Below are positions 35,863-48,062 of a stretch of DNA of 64,000 bases, in pieces; positions within the stretch are counted from its first letter, which is position 1, and each line of letters opens with the position of its first letter. The position numbers and the translations under genes are program-made. The notes beneath the pieces are model-generated. The model was not told the origin of the DNA and ran no database searches. It saw nothing but the letters and a program-made list of their open reading frames with translations. The stretch is from Stomoxys calcitrans (taxonomy: Eukaryota > Arthropoda > Insecta > Diptera > Muscidae). The stretch is from assembly GCF_963082655.1 (NCBI RefSeq), contig NC_081553.1, forward strand, positions 23,944,776-24,008,775, written 5' to 3'.

Positions 35863-36931
35863 AGTTCACTTTAGGTAAAAAAAATGCTCACAATCCAAAA
35901 CCGCAAACAAAAACCACTGCACCAAAACGGCGCCAGGCTGAAGATCGCAAGAATTGCTTGCTTTGCTATCATTTCGCGCGATAAAGTAATATCAATTTTC
36001 TAAAGTATCATAAAAATTTTGCAATTCTAATGCAAACAAAGTTCCAACGGTTTTCACAACAGAAGTTTACGTGTATGACAAAAATGTGGAAAATATATAG
36101 AAAGTAAAATATTTTATTGTTGTATAACAGTATGTATAACACTTTGCTTCTGTCCCTTAAGGGAATTTTCATGGCCAAATTTGTATTTGTATAACACTTT
36201 GCTGCATGATGAAAGTGCTAATATGATTATAATTCCATGCAGTATTACTTATGAAGTCCTGCCTTCTATTGAAAAAATCCAAATCCGATTTTCAATGAAT
36301 TTTGCGGCAATTCTTTTATTTCCCCAACGTCACCACTGTGTGACATGTGCGCTTGACTATAGTATGACTGCTGTCATGTCACACGCAAATGTATGCAGAA
36401 ATTGTGTTAAATTGAACAATCGGAACAGACACCAATCACAGATCATAAGTTACAAATGAAATTTAGGCTAAATATTTGATTACGCATATACGAGTACACA
36501 CGCACACACACACACACCCATACACCGGCAATAGGTGATCTAGAAGAACTTCTTTCATTCCATAGTCGCGTATAACGGTGTATGCCTGTTGAGCATATGT
36601 TGACAAATATTTTTAATTGAAATGATGTTGACGATGATGATTATTATGAAGAGGCTACATCTACAAAAGTGAAGGCGTTTTAGTTTAATAAGATGGCAAA
36701 TACAGAGAAGACCATAAGAGATACAGGAAATTAAAACAAAAAACGGAATGAAGAACCATTTGCTATTAATTTACAATGTCTTTAAACAAAAAAACAATAA
36801 TTATGTGTAATTATACGAGCAGGTAAAATTTTGATAACAATCTCAGGGTCAGCAAAATATCAACAAAAATTTTTTGGTAACGTGTTTCTATTGGAGATTA
36901 ATTATCCACAGAAGCTCGGAAAAAAACGCAT
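35863..36931. other. Unique stretch with CA microsatellite
   Basis: A (CA)n tract lies at about 36499-36518. The 92-codon plus frame at 36181-36459 shows no domain features and no splice or promoter context, so it is not called as a gene. Confidence 0.45.
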
Positions 36932-36933
36932 TA

Positions 36934-37412
36934 CAGTCTAATCCGCTTAATTGAAAAAGTCGGTTAATGGAAAAGAAAAATCACTTGAACTCAAGGCTTT
37001 TCAAGGACTTTCACACATTTCAAGCCGCTTAATTGGAAAACCGGTTAGTTGAAACATCGCTTAAATGATACGCAACTTTATGAGAAAAAAGTCACAGATA
37101 AAAGATTTTAAATCCGCTTAATTGAAAACATTTATCATGAAATTTTTGCGATTGTTCAATGTTACGATTTCACTAATTACACTAGTTTCTAACTACATTC
37201 ATAGCATATGTTACTCATAATTTTTAAAATCCAGATCTTTTAATTAAAAAGCCTTTAACTTACAAAAGTCCTGCTAATGGAAAACCTTTTGAATTGAAAA
37301 AACTTCGGTTAATTAAAACATATTTCAATTATCCGGACTTCGCATAATTGAAAACATCGAAATGAAACAAATTTCTTATATTTGTTGTATATAAATTAGG
37401 CGGATAAGACTG
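36934..37412. mobile_element. pogo/Tigger-like non-autonomous DNA transposon
   Basis: Terminal inverted repeats CAGTCTAATCCGCTTAAT (left) and the reverse complement of ATTAGGCGGATAAGACTG (right; two mismatches in 18), flanked by TA at 36932-36933 and 37413-37414. The CAGT... start and TA duplication are those of pogo-type elements. It is 479 bp with no transposase. Internally it repeats TIR-like phrases (gcttaattgaaaa, ggttaatggaaaa, ccgcttaattggaaaa) seven or more times, an unusual internal structure. Confidence 0.8.
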
Positions 37413-37420
37413 TATATCTA

Positions 37421-37650
37421 TTGGGTTACCCAAAAAGTAATTGCGGATTTTTTAAAAGAAAGTAAATGCATTTTTAATAAAACTTAGAATGAAATTTAAT
37501 CAAATATACTTTTTTACACTTTTTTTCTAAAGCAAGCTAAAAGTAACAGCTGATAACTGACAGAAGAAAGAATGCAATTACAGAGTCACAAGCTGTGAAA
37601 AATTTTGTCAACGCCGACTATATGAAAAATCCGCAATTACTTTTTGGGCA
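37421..37650 (+). mobile_element. Mariner-type MITE, copy 4, right tip lost
   Basis: Left end TTGGGTTACCCAAAAAGTAA preceded by TA (37419-37420), only 6 bp beyond the pogo-like element's target duplication. The right TIR stops at ...TTTTTGGGCA; the last six bases (ACCCAA) and the TA are missing, so it can no longer be mobilised from that end. Confidence 0.88.
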
Positions 37651-37699
37651 TGAATAGAATCTTGCCTTTTTGGGCAAGAAAATTTTACAAGAATATTCA

Positions 37700-38856
37700 G
37701 AAAGTCTTATAGAACCTAGGCACTGCTGCCATCGGCACAGTCTTGGATTGACGGAACTCTAGTATTGCCATCTGCAATATCATGTTACATGGATGGATCA
37801 AAGCTAGAGTGATTCTGGGGTCTACATTAAGAACCCAGGGACTGAGATCTGTTTTAGTCTGCCTGACCATAATATGGTCCCGACACTAAAAATGCCATAA
37901 GGGCAATAAAAACCAGGACGGTAAGGTCACGAACAGTCTTGCAGTGTAAGAAGGAGATTAACGCCTTCTCTGAGGATGACAAAATCCGCATCGTTTAGGT
38001 TCCAGGCCATAACGGAGTAAGGAAAAATTAAAGGGCAGACGATTTGGCGGTGGAGGCCAGATGACTTCCGTTAACAAACTTGGTTAACCCGAAGCCCTTC
38101 GCATTGACGCAGACCGAGTTAAAGCAGTGGGCGACGAATGCGCATGAATCATTGTGGAATAGCGAAACGGTCGGTAGGACGGCGGAAATCCTATGGGGGG
38201 ATCCAGATCGTGAGAAGAAGAGAAGTCAGTCGAATGTGAACCTCTTCACCGACAGTAAAATTGCCATAAGTAAAATTGCAAACAGGACGGTAAGGTCACA
38301 AACAGTCTTGTAGTGTAAGAAAGAGATTAACGCCTTCTCTGAGGATGGCAAAATCCGCATCGTTTCGGTTCCAGGCCATAACCGAGTAAGGAGAAATGGA
38401 AGGGCAGACGATTTGGCGGTAAAGGCCAGAGGACTGCCGTTAATAAACTTTGTTAACCCAAAGCCCTTCATATCGACAATGCGCATGCAACATTGTGAAA
38501 CAGCGAAACATTCGGTAGGACGGCGAAAATCCTATGGGTGGATCCAGATAGTGAGAAGACGAGACTATTACTGAAAGAAAGTAAGAAGGAGGTCAGTATA
38601 GTTATTGGTAACATAACGGGACACATAGGACTACGAGCTCACTTATGTAACATCGGTGCGGCAAGTGATAGCATGTGTAGGGCATGCGGGGAAGAGGATG
38701 AGATGTTGGAACTTTTCCTTTGTCATTGCCCAGATTTCGCGTCCCACAGATACCGGCACTTAGGTGGAGGCATAATACCAGACATGAACCAACTTAGGGG
38801 AGTGGTATTGAAAACAATTAAGGATTTTGTAAGCAGCACGGAATTCCTATCTTAGA
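37700..38856 (+). pseudogene. LOA/I-like LINE 3' part: RNase H and C-terminal zinc-finger tail
   Basis: RNase H pieces: CYMDGSKLE near 37787, an IRAIKTRTVRS-type helix, and W/G-VPGHNGVRGNERADDLA near 38000 (one stop replaces the W). An imperfect second copy of this segment, ~370 bp downstream (38240-38480), reads FTDSKIAISKIANRTVRS then VPGHNRVRRNGRADDLAV. The 38538-38855 frame reads GNITGHIGLRAHLCNIG, CRACGEEDEMLELFLCHCP, a Cys/His tail seen at the C-terminus of RNase-H-bearing non-LTR elements. Enzymatically, RNase H removes RNA from RNA-DNA hybrids during retrotransposition. Stops and frame changes disable this copy; the segmental duplication is the odd feature. Confidence 0.82.
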
Positions 38857-38860
38857 TTTT

Positions 38861-40905
38861 TATACCCTCCACCATAGGATGGGGGTATACTAATTTCGTC
38901 ATTCAGTGTGCAACTCCTCGAAATATGCGTCTCAGAACCCAAAAGTATATATATTCTTGATCGTCGTGACATTTTATGTCGATCTAGCCATGTCCGTCCG
39001 TCTGTCTGTCGAAAGCACGTTAACTTTCGAAGGAATAAAGCTGGCCGCTTGAAAGCCACAAATACTTCCTATAGGTGTAGGTCTTTTGGGATTGTAAATG
39101 GACCATATCGCTCCATGTTTTGATATAGCTGCCATATAAACCGATCTTGGGTCTTGACATCTACAGCCAATAGAGGACGAAATTTTAGTCCGATTTGACT
39201 GAAATTTTGCACGTGGTGTTTTGGTATCACTTTTATTCACTATGCTAAGTATGGTTCAAATCGGTCCATAACCTGATATAGCTGTCATATAAACCGATCT
39301 GGGGTCTCGACTTCTTGAGCCTCTAGAAGGCACAATTCTTATCCGATTTGGCTGAAATTTAGGATGACGTGTTTTGTCACAACTTCCAACAACTGTGCCA
39401 AGTATGGATCAAATCTGATATAGCCGTCATATAAACCGATCTGGGGTTTCGACTTCTTGAGCCTCTAGAAGGCGCAATTCTTATCCGATTTGGCAATTTT
39501 GCATGACGTGTTTCGTGAGAACTTCCAACAACTGCGCTAAGTATGGTTCAAATCGGTCCATAACCCGATATAGCTCTCATATAAACCGATCTGGGGTCTC
39601 GACTTCTTGAGCCTCTAGAAGGCGCAATCCTTATAGTTGTCATATAAACCGACTAGGGTCTCGACTTCTTGAGCCTCTAGACATTTGGCTGACATTTTGC
39701 ACGTCATGTTTTATTATTATTTTCAACAACCGACTAGGGTCTCGACTTCTTGAGCCTCTGGACATTTGGCTGACATTTTGCACGTGATGTTTTATTATGA
39801 TTTTCAACAACTGTGCCAAGTATGGGTAAAATCGGTGCATAACCTGACATAGCTGCCACATGAACCGATCTGGGATCTTGACTTCTTAAGCCTTTAGAGG
39901 GTTCAAATCCTTTCCGAATTTGCTGAAATTCTGCATGACGTGTCTCGCCACAACTTACAACAACTGTGCCCGGTATGGTTCAAATCGGTCTATAACCTGA
40001 TATAGCTCTCATATAAACCGATCTTGGGTCTCGACTTCTTGAACCAAGGCGCAATTCTGTGCCCGGTACGGTTCAATATGGTCCATAAACTGATAAAGTT
40101 GCCATATAAAGTCAAGATTGAAGATCGCTTCAATCTTGACTTCTTGAGCCACTAGAGGACGCAATTCTTATCCGATTTGGCTGACATTTTGCACGTGATG
40201 TTTTATTATGATTTTGAACAACTGTGCCAAGTATCGGTAAAATCGGTACATAACTTGACATAGCTGCCATATGAACCGATCTGGGATCTTGACTTCTTGA
40301 GCCTCTAGAGGACGTAATACTTATCCAAGTATGGGTGAAATTGATGCATAACCTGATATAGCTCCCATATAATTCAATCTGGGGTCTTGACTTCTTAAGC
40401 CTTTAGAGGGCGCAAATCCTATCCGATTTCGCTAAAATTCTGCATGATGTGTTTCGTTATGACTTTCTACAACTGTGCAATTTATGTTTCAAATCAGTTC
40501 ATAACCTGATATAGCTGTATATAAACCGATCTGGGATCTCGACTTCTTAAGCCTCTATAGAGCGCGTGTCAAATATGGTGTGAATCGGTCTATAGCCTAA
40601 TACATCTCCCCTAAAAAACGATCTCCCTATTTTACTTTTTGATCTCCAAAAGGGCGCAATTCTTATTCAATTTGACGGAAATTTTACACAATGACTTCTA
40701 CTGTGGTCTCCAACATTAATTTCATTATGGTCCGAATCTGACCATTACTTGATATAGTTCAAATAGCATAGTAATTATTTTCTTTTATCCCTTCCTTTAC
40801 TTTGTTTGCCTAAAAATAGACACCGGGAAAAGAACTCGACAAATGGGATCCATGGAGGAGGGTATATAAGATTCGGCCCGACCGAACATAGCTTGTTCTT
40901 TTTTT
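38861..40905 (+). mobile_element. HINE-like element, family I, complete
   Basis: 5' end TATACCCTCCACCATAGGAT, core 'agtatatatattcttgatcg' and 'gatctagccatgtccgtccg'. About thirteen full or shortened monomers follow. Several carry internal deletions of half a unit (for example near 39640-39790, where 'ccgactagggtctcgacttc' repeats after 75 bp). It ends with the hairpin-like ttcggcccgaccgaac and a T-rich tail. It begins 5 bp after the LINE relic's end. Confidence 0.85.
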
Positions 40906-40925
40906 TCTTGTTCTTTTTTTATAGT

Positions 40926-41028
40926 TTTTAGAGCGCACAATAAGCCGATTAGTGGTTTAGGTGTATGTCCATAGTAGCATGGGGCGGATTATTATCTGCA
41001 CCCTCTTTTTAACCTAACCTAACCCATA
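40926..41028 (+). mobile_element. Probable LINE 3' terminus with CCTAA-type tail
   Basis: A short segment (gcgcacaataagccgattag, agcatggggcggattattat) ends in ttaacctaacctaaccc. Such short simple-repeat tails mark 3' ends of some fly non-LTR elements. There is no coding content and it is too short for certainty. Confidence 0.45.
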
Positions 41029-41049
41029 GATCCTATAGTGAGTGAACTA

Positions 41050-41285
41050 TTGGGTGTCCCAAAAAGTAATTGCGGATTTTTTAAAAGAAAGTAAATGCAT
41101 TTTTAATAAAACTTAGAATGAACATTAATCAAATATACTTTTTTTACACTTTTTTCTAAAGCAAGCTAAAAGTAACAGCTGATAACTGACAGAAGAAGGA
41201 ATGCAATTACAGAGTCACAAGCTGTGAAAAAATTTGTCAACGCCGACTATATGAAAAATCCGCAATTACTTTTTGGGCAACCCAA
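41050..41285 (+). mobile_element. Mariner-type MITE, copy 5
   Basis: Left end TTGGGTGTCCCAAAAAGTAA (two changes), right end ...GGGCAACCCAA, flanking TA at 41048-41049 and 41286-41287. Confidence 0.92.
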
Positions 41286-41287
41286 TA

Positions 41288-42501
41288 TTTTCTTGTGGGT
41301 ATGCGTAATACCATATTTCATTCGACAAATCGTGGAAACTACGTTCCTAAAAGCTAGTCAAGTACTTTAACAACATCATACTTTTGCCTAACTTTTTGAA
41401 ACATTAAACTTAAGGGCATTAAGCTGGGAAATATCCTGTATTAAATTCAAGGATGATGAATTAAAATCTCCCAACAATGTATTAAGCATAGATTATAACG
41501 CATTGCGTATAAGCAATGCTCCAGATTTACCTTAAAATAATTTTTTCATTCAGCGCTCCTCATTTAAATTTTTTCAAAATCACCATATCAAAATTTTAAT
41601 AATAGTGAGTTGAATCATTCTAATCTAAATGCTAATTTTTTTTGTATATAAGAAATTCCTAGTATCATTTGTTTAATCTCTGTGTAGTCGGTAAACAAAA
41701 CTTAAACAGCTCAAATTAAATTCCATTAAAATGTGTGCGCCTGAAAACAGAGATTCAGGTGTTTTCATACATGTGTCACAAAAACACTTTGTGCTACAGA
41801 ATAACCCGTGAGGTGAGAGAATTCAACTTAAATTCAACAAAGTGACATTCATAGTTTTGTTCGTGCCATCAGCACCACTCCCCAGAACGCATTAACTCTT
41901 CCTTTCGATAAAGAAAATCTGGCCAATTTGCTTAATCGCCAGTTGACAAGTAATCCATTTACGCCAACCATTAATTATTTAATCTTATTTTGATTTGAAT
42001 TTAGCCATGGCCACAATATCCCCTGCCATCAAAACACCATTTAACGGTGTTAATAAAATGTTTAGTCAGCATTTTTTTTGTTTTTAGTTTTTTGAGTATT
42101 CTGGTTCGATTTTTTTTTTTGGCAATGTCTGTCTGCCTGTATGCTATTGGGCATCTTTAAATCACATCGTTAAAGTTTATTTTTTAAACGATTTCGATTA
42201 AACACAGAAACTATGAAGTCAAGATTTCACTTCATGCCATGTGGAAAATATGTATCGAAAGAATTTGTTTATTGTGATACTTTACCAATACCACCAGCAG
42301 GAGATACGTCATTACACTGAGAGAAGTGATGACTCGAATGCTTGGCTAAGAGCAATGGCTAGGCGACATACTCTAAAGATTAGGAAGACCTAGGTGAGAT
42401 ATTGAAAATACGCAAAGTGTTCTGTAAGGATCCCAGCACGATTAGTCGGAGCATATGAATTGATAAATGCCATCCCTTGGTGTATCCTTTGGATAACTAA
42501 A
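41288..42501. other. Unique A/T-rich stretch, no gene seen
   Basis: About 1.2 kb without repeats matching the families in this window, and no convincing frame or splice pair. Short T runs lie near 42070-42120. Confidence 0.45.
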
Positions 42502-42503
42502 TA

Positions 42504-42721
42504 TTGGGTTGCCCAAAAAGTAATTGCGGATTTTTCATATAGTCACAGCTTGTGACTCTGTAATTGCATTCTTTCTTCTGTCAGTTATCAGCTGTTACTT
42601 GTAGCTTGCTTTAGAAAAAAAAGTGTAAAAAAAGTATATTTGATTAAATTTCATTCTAAGTTTTATTAAAAATGCATTTACTTTCTTTTAAAAATCCGCA
42701 ATTACTTTTTGGGCAACCCAA
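42504..42721 (-). mobile_element. Mariner-type MITE, copy 6, internally shortened
   Basis: Both ends intact with TA at 42502-42503 and 42722-42723. About 20 bp of the gtcggcgttgacaaatt segment are missing just inside the left TIR, giving 218 bp. Confidence 0.9.
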
Positions 42722-42731
42722 TACTTAATTT

Positions 42732-42925
42732 TCCCATGAACATTCCATTAAGGAACAGGGGATACTTCTCTTATATCAATGAGTGCCGTCCGATTAATGA
42801 TTAATCTGGATGATAAGGGGCCTCCTTTTTTATGCGGAGTTCGAACGGCATGACACATAGCGACACAACTTGGTAGAGAAGTTTTAACATGGCAGTATAC
42901 CTAACAAATGGAACAAGCATTAGTA
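42732..42925 (-). mobile_element. SINE fragment (3' two-thirds)
   Basis: Reverse complement of the SINE end and body: cccatgaacattccattaag, ctcttatatcaatgagtgc, ggggcctcctttttta, ttcgaacggcatgacac. It stops before the tRNA head. It begins ten bases after the MITE. Confidence 0.75.
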
Positions 42926-44005
42926 AATATCATGATATAGCCGCGATATAAACCGAACTCCCGATTAGACTCTCGGGCTTATAGAGGGTGCAATTCCTAT
43001 CCGATATGATTGAAATTTTGCATATGTCGTTCTGGGTTTTTTTTATTCTATCTCACAGTGCGATGGGAGAATGGATAGAGAACGGGAGCAGGTTACACCA
43101 TCGCGGCGACGATAGGAAACCTGTAAGGAATGGAAAAGGTTTCGGGTCAGATAACGGACACAAATGAGGTTGAGTGCGAAACACTGTGCCACCAATTAAA
43201 TTTTGCACGACGTATTTTGTTATGATATCCAACAACTGTGCCAAGTATGGTTCAAATCGGTCCATAACCTGATATAGCTGCCATATAAACCGATATTGGG
43301 TCTCGACTTCTTGAGCCTCTAGAGGGCGCAATTCTTGTTCGATTTGACTGAAATTTTGCACGCGATGTGTTGGTATCACTTCCAACAACTGCGCCAAGCT
43401 TGGTTCAAATCGGTCAATAACCTGATATAGCTGTCATATAAACTGATCTGGGGACCTGACTTCTTAAGCTTCTAGAGGGCGCAATTCTCGTCCGATTTGA
43501 CTGATATTTTGCACGTGGTGTTTCGGTATCACTTCCAACAACTGTGTTAAGTATGCTTTAAATCGCTACCTAAACTAATATAGCTGCCATATAAACCGAT
43601 CTTGGGTCTTGACTTCTTGAGCCTCTAAAAGGCGCAATTCTCATCCGATTTGGCAGAACTTTTGAACATCGGCTTCTCTCATGACCTTCAACTTACGTGT
43701 CTAATATGGTCTGAATCGATCAATAGCTTGATACAGCTCCCATATAAACTGATCTGCCAATTTTGCTTCTTGAGCCCCTACAAGGCGAAATTCTTATCAG
43801 AATGAACTGAAATATTACACAATGACTTCTACAATGTTCAGCATTCACTTATGGTCCGGATCGGACTATAACTTGAAATAGCTCCAATAGCATAACAATT
43901 CTTATTCAATACTCTTTGTTTGCCTTAAAAGAGATACCGCGCATAGGACTCGACAATTGCGATCCATAGTGGAGGGTATATAGGATTCGGCCCGGCCGAA
44001 CTTAG
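42926..44005 (+). mobile_element. HINE-like element, family I, 3' part with insertion
   Basis: About five monomers, then 'gatccatagtggagggtata' (subterminal inverted repeat), the hairpin ttcggcccggccgaac and ttagcatgttctta. A ~165-bp block without monomer homology (about 43028-43195) interrupts the first monomer; its identity is unknown. Confidence 0.78.
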
Positions 44006-44023
44006 CATGTTCTTATTTGGTTT

Positions 44024-44292
44024 ATTTTGTTTTGTTTTATTTTATTTTATTTTATTTTATTCAATTTTATTTTATTTTATTTTATTTTATTTTATGTTAT
44101 TTTATTTTATTTTATTTTAATTTATTTTATTTTATTTTATTTTATTTTAATTTATTTTATTTTATTTTTTTTTATTTTATTTTATTTTATTTTATTTTAT
44201 TTTATTTTATTTTATTTTATTTTATTTTATTTTATTTTATTTTATTTTATTTTATTTTATTTTATTTTATTTTATTTTATTTTATTTTATTT
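44024..44292 (+). repeat. (TTTTA)n pentanucleotide microsatellite
   Basis: About 50 near-perfect TTTTA units with occasional A/T substitutions, directly after the HINE-like 3' end. All frames through it give Phe/Ile/Leu/Tyr-only peptides (the 140-codon frame at 44017-44439), which are artefacts. Confidence 0.95.
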
Positions 44293-46384
44293 TTTTTTTT
44301 ACCTTTTTTTATTTCATTTTATCATATTTTGTTCTTTTTTATTTTCTTATATTGTTTTTTTTTTTTCAGTGTACTTCCGTATACATATGAACATGCATAC
44401 CTGTTACGCATGAGATACTTTTGGCACAGGTTGCTCTAGAAATTTATTTAAGCGCGGCACAGCATCTCTCATTCATGACAACAACGCCAAGAAACTGCCG
44501 TTCAAATGTGGGGGTGTCAAACATTGAGTTGGGGGCGGGTTGGGTGTGGTGCATGCAGGCAAAAGATCTACGTATGTCTAAATATATGGAAATATGTGAG
44601 GGTCCCACGGAAATCCCAATCTGACAATGTTGGCAGTTGTGAATTTGCTATATGGGAAACATTTGTGGTTTGGACTCTGTTTTCTTGATAGATCGATGGT
44701 ATACAGCCATGCGAATGTTGAAGAGCTTAATTAGACATTTGACGGAACTATTCTGTCACTTTCAATCAATATGGTGCCATTAGTGAAGGCTAATTTTAAT
44801 AATTTTGCAAGGAAAATGGGGAAAAAACGAAAACATATGGTACGCATTTCTTGGATATGAGAGTGGGTTAAAATTATTATGAAGAAAAAAAATCTACATC
44901 AGAACTTAACTGCTAAAGAAAAAGGAAACAATGTTGTTGGGAACAACAACAACAACAAAATGAAATTACATTGGGAAAACTTTTCCAGGAAGAGGTGTCT
45001 TTCAGTTAGGATTGAAACCCTATATTGTAATGCAGTTCTTCAATGGGAATTTTATGGAAAATTTTTCCTCGATTTTAAAAATTAATAAAATTCCAAATTT
45101 GATTTTTATATTCAAAATTGAAATACCATAAGGAACAATACTTAAATTTTGTTGGAACACAACTAACAAGTTAAGCCTCATATATTTCCAAATCTTTGCC
45201 GTCCTCATCCATGATTGCTGTTTTACACCAAGCACCAAGAGAATAGTAATTGGCCCAAATCCAATTAACAATACAATGAAAACGCGTTGATATTACCAAG
45301 AAAAACATATGAATCTCATCATCGGAGGGGAGCAGAAACATTTTTACATTTCTGCACACTCGAAATGCATAGAAAATATATGGCAAATGTTCCAACAATA
45401 ATGCCACCACCACCAAAAAACAGATATGATAGATGGGACTTTTTGCAAGCATATTCGGAAATGCCCCAAACACAGTGTACAGTGTGGCAGTAAACTTGTC
45501 TGTCCATCAGATCTACCATTGGGCGATCATTATTCATCATCTGTGGGCCATGGCTGTAACAGCGACGAAATGCGTGATGTCGCACTGGGGGATGCTGCAT
45601 ACTGCAGCAGCCGAGCTAATTTATAATTTTTCGCAGCACACGCACACAGATTTATCTGATGAATGCAACAAAATGCATAAATTGTGTGTGCGTGTGTTGC
45701 ACTTAGACTTTTGCATAAGCATGACATATGCGTGTGCCGATAGTGCTAATCGGAGACCCCCTTCCCAAAAATGTAGTGAGCAGAAAGCGGTCAATGGAGT
45801 AGGAGGTGAAACAAACCCCATTCATTGGATGGCTCAAACGCCATGCCATGCCAACTAAATTGGGTGAATAGAACCAGAGAAGATGTTTAACACATCGTTT
45901 CGTTTGAAATACTTGATCTATGAATGAACATTCAACCTAACCCACGGGCAGACCAGGCACACCGGGCAGCAGGAGCTACAGCATGTTGACAATTTTGTTG
46001 GGTGACATAGTCATATCTAATGGCAGCCAAGACAGAGTATCTATAGGGGACACATGTTATTAGAGGCCCAACAGCCGCGCCAACTCTCCTCCTCTTTTAG
46101 CCCAGCGGTGGGCAATTAGTATTTGATTAATTTCTAAATGGAAATACATCATTTTTGAGAGCAGATAGACAGACAGTTGACACATGTTTTAGCACCATCA
46201 ACACTTTATTTGCCCTAGGAGACAAAGTCATAAAAAGAGGGCCGAGCTAAAAGTAAGAAAAAAGAATACCACAAAGAAGATACGGCACATCTTTTTGACA
46301 ATATTATAAAAATTTTAAAAAAATTTCTCTAAAAATTTTACAAAATTTGTGAAAAAAAATCTGAAAATTTACTCTAAACATAAA
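44293..46384. other. Unique non-coding stretch
   Basis: No repeat family of this window is evident. A 141-codon plus frame (45433-45858) overlaps four antisense frames and has no recognisable domain, signal peptide or splice context; I do not call it. The phrase tcaacctaaccc near 45932 may be an isolated retroposon tail. Confidence 0.45.
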
Positions 46385-46967
46385 ATTTGACTGGAGGGTC
46401 TTCCCACTTATCCTGATTTTCAAAAACGCCAAATCTTGTATATGGGTGGGGCGATTGAAGTTACCTAAAAACAAAAATCGGTGTCCAACTTGGTGGTGGG
46501 GTGGAGGCCAAATCTCCCCACATGGATTTATAGAACAATCATGACACTATGGGACTCAAATGAAACGTATTTGAGACTGGAAAACGGACCAAGTGTTTAG
46601 GGGGCGGATCTACCCTCAATACGGACCAAGTGTTTGGAGGGATCCACTCTCATAGTAACCTTCATATGGACATATTTGCCGACCAACTTTGAAATCCACT
46701 TTGGACTCAAATGAAGGGGGAGCGGACCCTCCTCCTTACCTTAATTTTTATTCATCTCGGGATGGATGCACCGATTTAAGCGATATTTGGTTTGCACACT
46801 TGTGCTAATCCAAAAACACGAAATTGGTACAAAAATTTGGGGTTAAATAATCTGGGGGAACGCCCTATCCCAAAACACATTCAAACGGAAATGTTTATCG
46901 ATTGCGACAATATGGGTATCAAATGAAAGGTATTCAAGAGTACAGTACGAACTTAATGAAAAAAAAA
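46385..46967. repeat. ~131-bp monomer array, block 4 (left of a HINE-like insertion)
   Basis: Units carry 'tatgggactcaaatgaaacg', 'aagtgtttagggggcgg' and 'gacaatatgggtatcaaatg'. The last unit breaks at 'tacagtacgaacttaatg', where the HINE-like element begins; similar units resume at about 48073. Confidence 0.65.
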
Positions 46968-48062
46968 GTGAGAGCGTGATAAGTTCGGCCGGGCCAAATC
47001 TTATATACCCTTCACCATGGATCGCATTTGTCGAGTTCTTTACGCGGTATCACTTTTTAGGCAAACAATAAATAATGAATATGGACGGAGGAGGAGGAGC
47101 TATATCAAGTTATAGTCCCATTCGGACCATAAATAAAGTGAATGCTAAACATTGTAGAAGTTATTGTGGAATAATTCAGTTCATTCGGATAAGAATTGCG
47201 CATTGTAGGGGCTCAAAAAGCAAAACCGGGAGATTGGTTTTTATGGGAGCTGTATCAAGCTATTGATCGATTCAGACCATATGAGACACGTATGTTGAAG
47301 GTCATGAGGGAAGCCGTTGTACAAAATTTCTGCCAAATCGGAGGAGAATTGGGCCCTCTTGAGGCTCAAAAAGTCAAGATCCCATATCCGTTTATATGGC
47401 AGCTACATCAGGTTATGGACCGATTTGCCATACTTAGCACATTCATTGAAAGTCATAACAAAACACCTCATGGAAAATTTAAGCCAAATCGGATAGGAAT
47501 TGCGACCTCTAATGGATCAAGAAGTCAAGACCCAAGATTGGTTTATATGGCAGCATTATCACAACACAAAGTTGTTGGAAGTCTTAACAAAATACCTCAT
47601 GCAAAATTTCAGCCAAATCGGATAGGAATTGCGCCTTCTAAAGGGTCAAGAAATTAAGATCCAAGATCGGTTTATATGGCAGCTATATCAGGTTATGAAC
47701 CGATTTGAACTATATTTGGCACAGTTGGTGGAAGTGACACCAAACACCACGTGCAATTTTTCAATCAAATCGGATGAGAATTGTGTTCTCTAGTGACTCA
47801 AGAAGTCAAGATCCGAGATCGGTTTATATGGCAACTTTATCAAAACATGGGCCGATATGGCTCATTTACAAGCCCAACCAACCTACACTGATAGGAAGTA
47901 TTTGTGCAAAATTTCAAGCGCATAGCTTGACGGACGGACGGACATGGCCAGATCGACTTAAAATGTCATGACGATCAAGAATATATATACCTAATGGGCT
48001 TTTAGACGAGTACTTCGAGGTGTTTTCAAATGGAATGACGAATTTAGTATAACCCCATGGAG
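46968..48062 (-). mobile_element. HINE-like element, family I, inserted in the 131-bp array
   Basis: Own orientation: the degraded end 'ccctccatggggttatac' is at 48062, core 'gaatatatatacctaatggg' / 'ctggccatgtccgtccgtcc', monomers, and the hairpin GTTCGGCCGGGCCAAA with the tail gtgagagcgtgat at 46968. It separates two pieces of a 131-bp array, so it arrived after that array existed. Confidence 0.82.

Noticed and set aside
36181..36459. 92-codon plus-strand frame
   Set aside because: Unsupported by any motif, splice site or repeat-family reading; length is within chance expectation for 64 kb.
37210..37420. CRISPR-like or regulatory short repeats (gcttaattgaaaa)
   Set aside because: They fall within the TIR-bounded, TA-flanked pogo-like element and are better explained as its internal repeats.
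41011..41027. Telomere-like CCTAACC repeat
   Set aside because: Only three units, attached to a short retroposon-like segment; best read as a LINE 3' tail.
44017..44439. 140-codon frame rich in Phe, Ile, Leu and Tyr
   Set aside because: Translation of the (TTTTA)n microsatellite; would mimic a membrane protein but is low complexity.
45433..45858. 141-codon plus-strand frame
   Set aside because: No recognisable features, several competing antisense frames of similar length, and no splice or start context.
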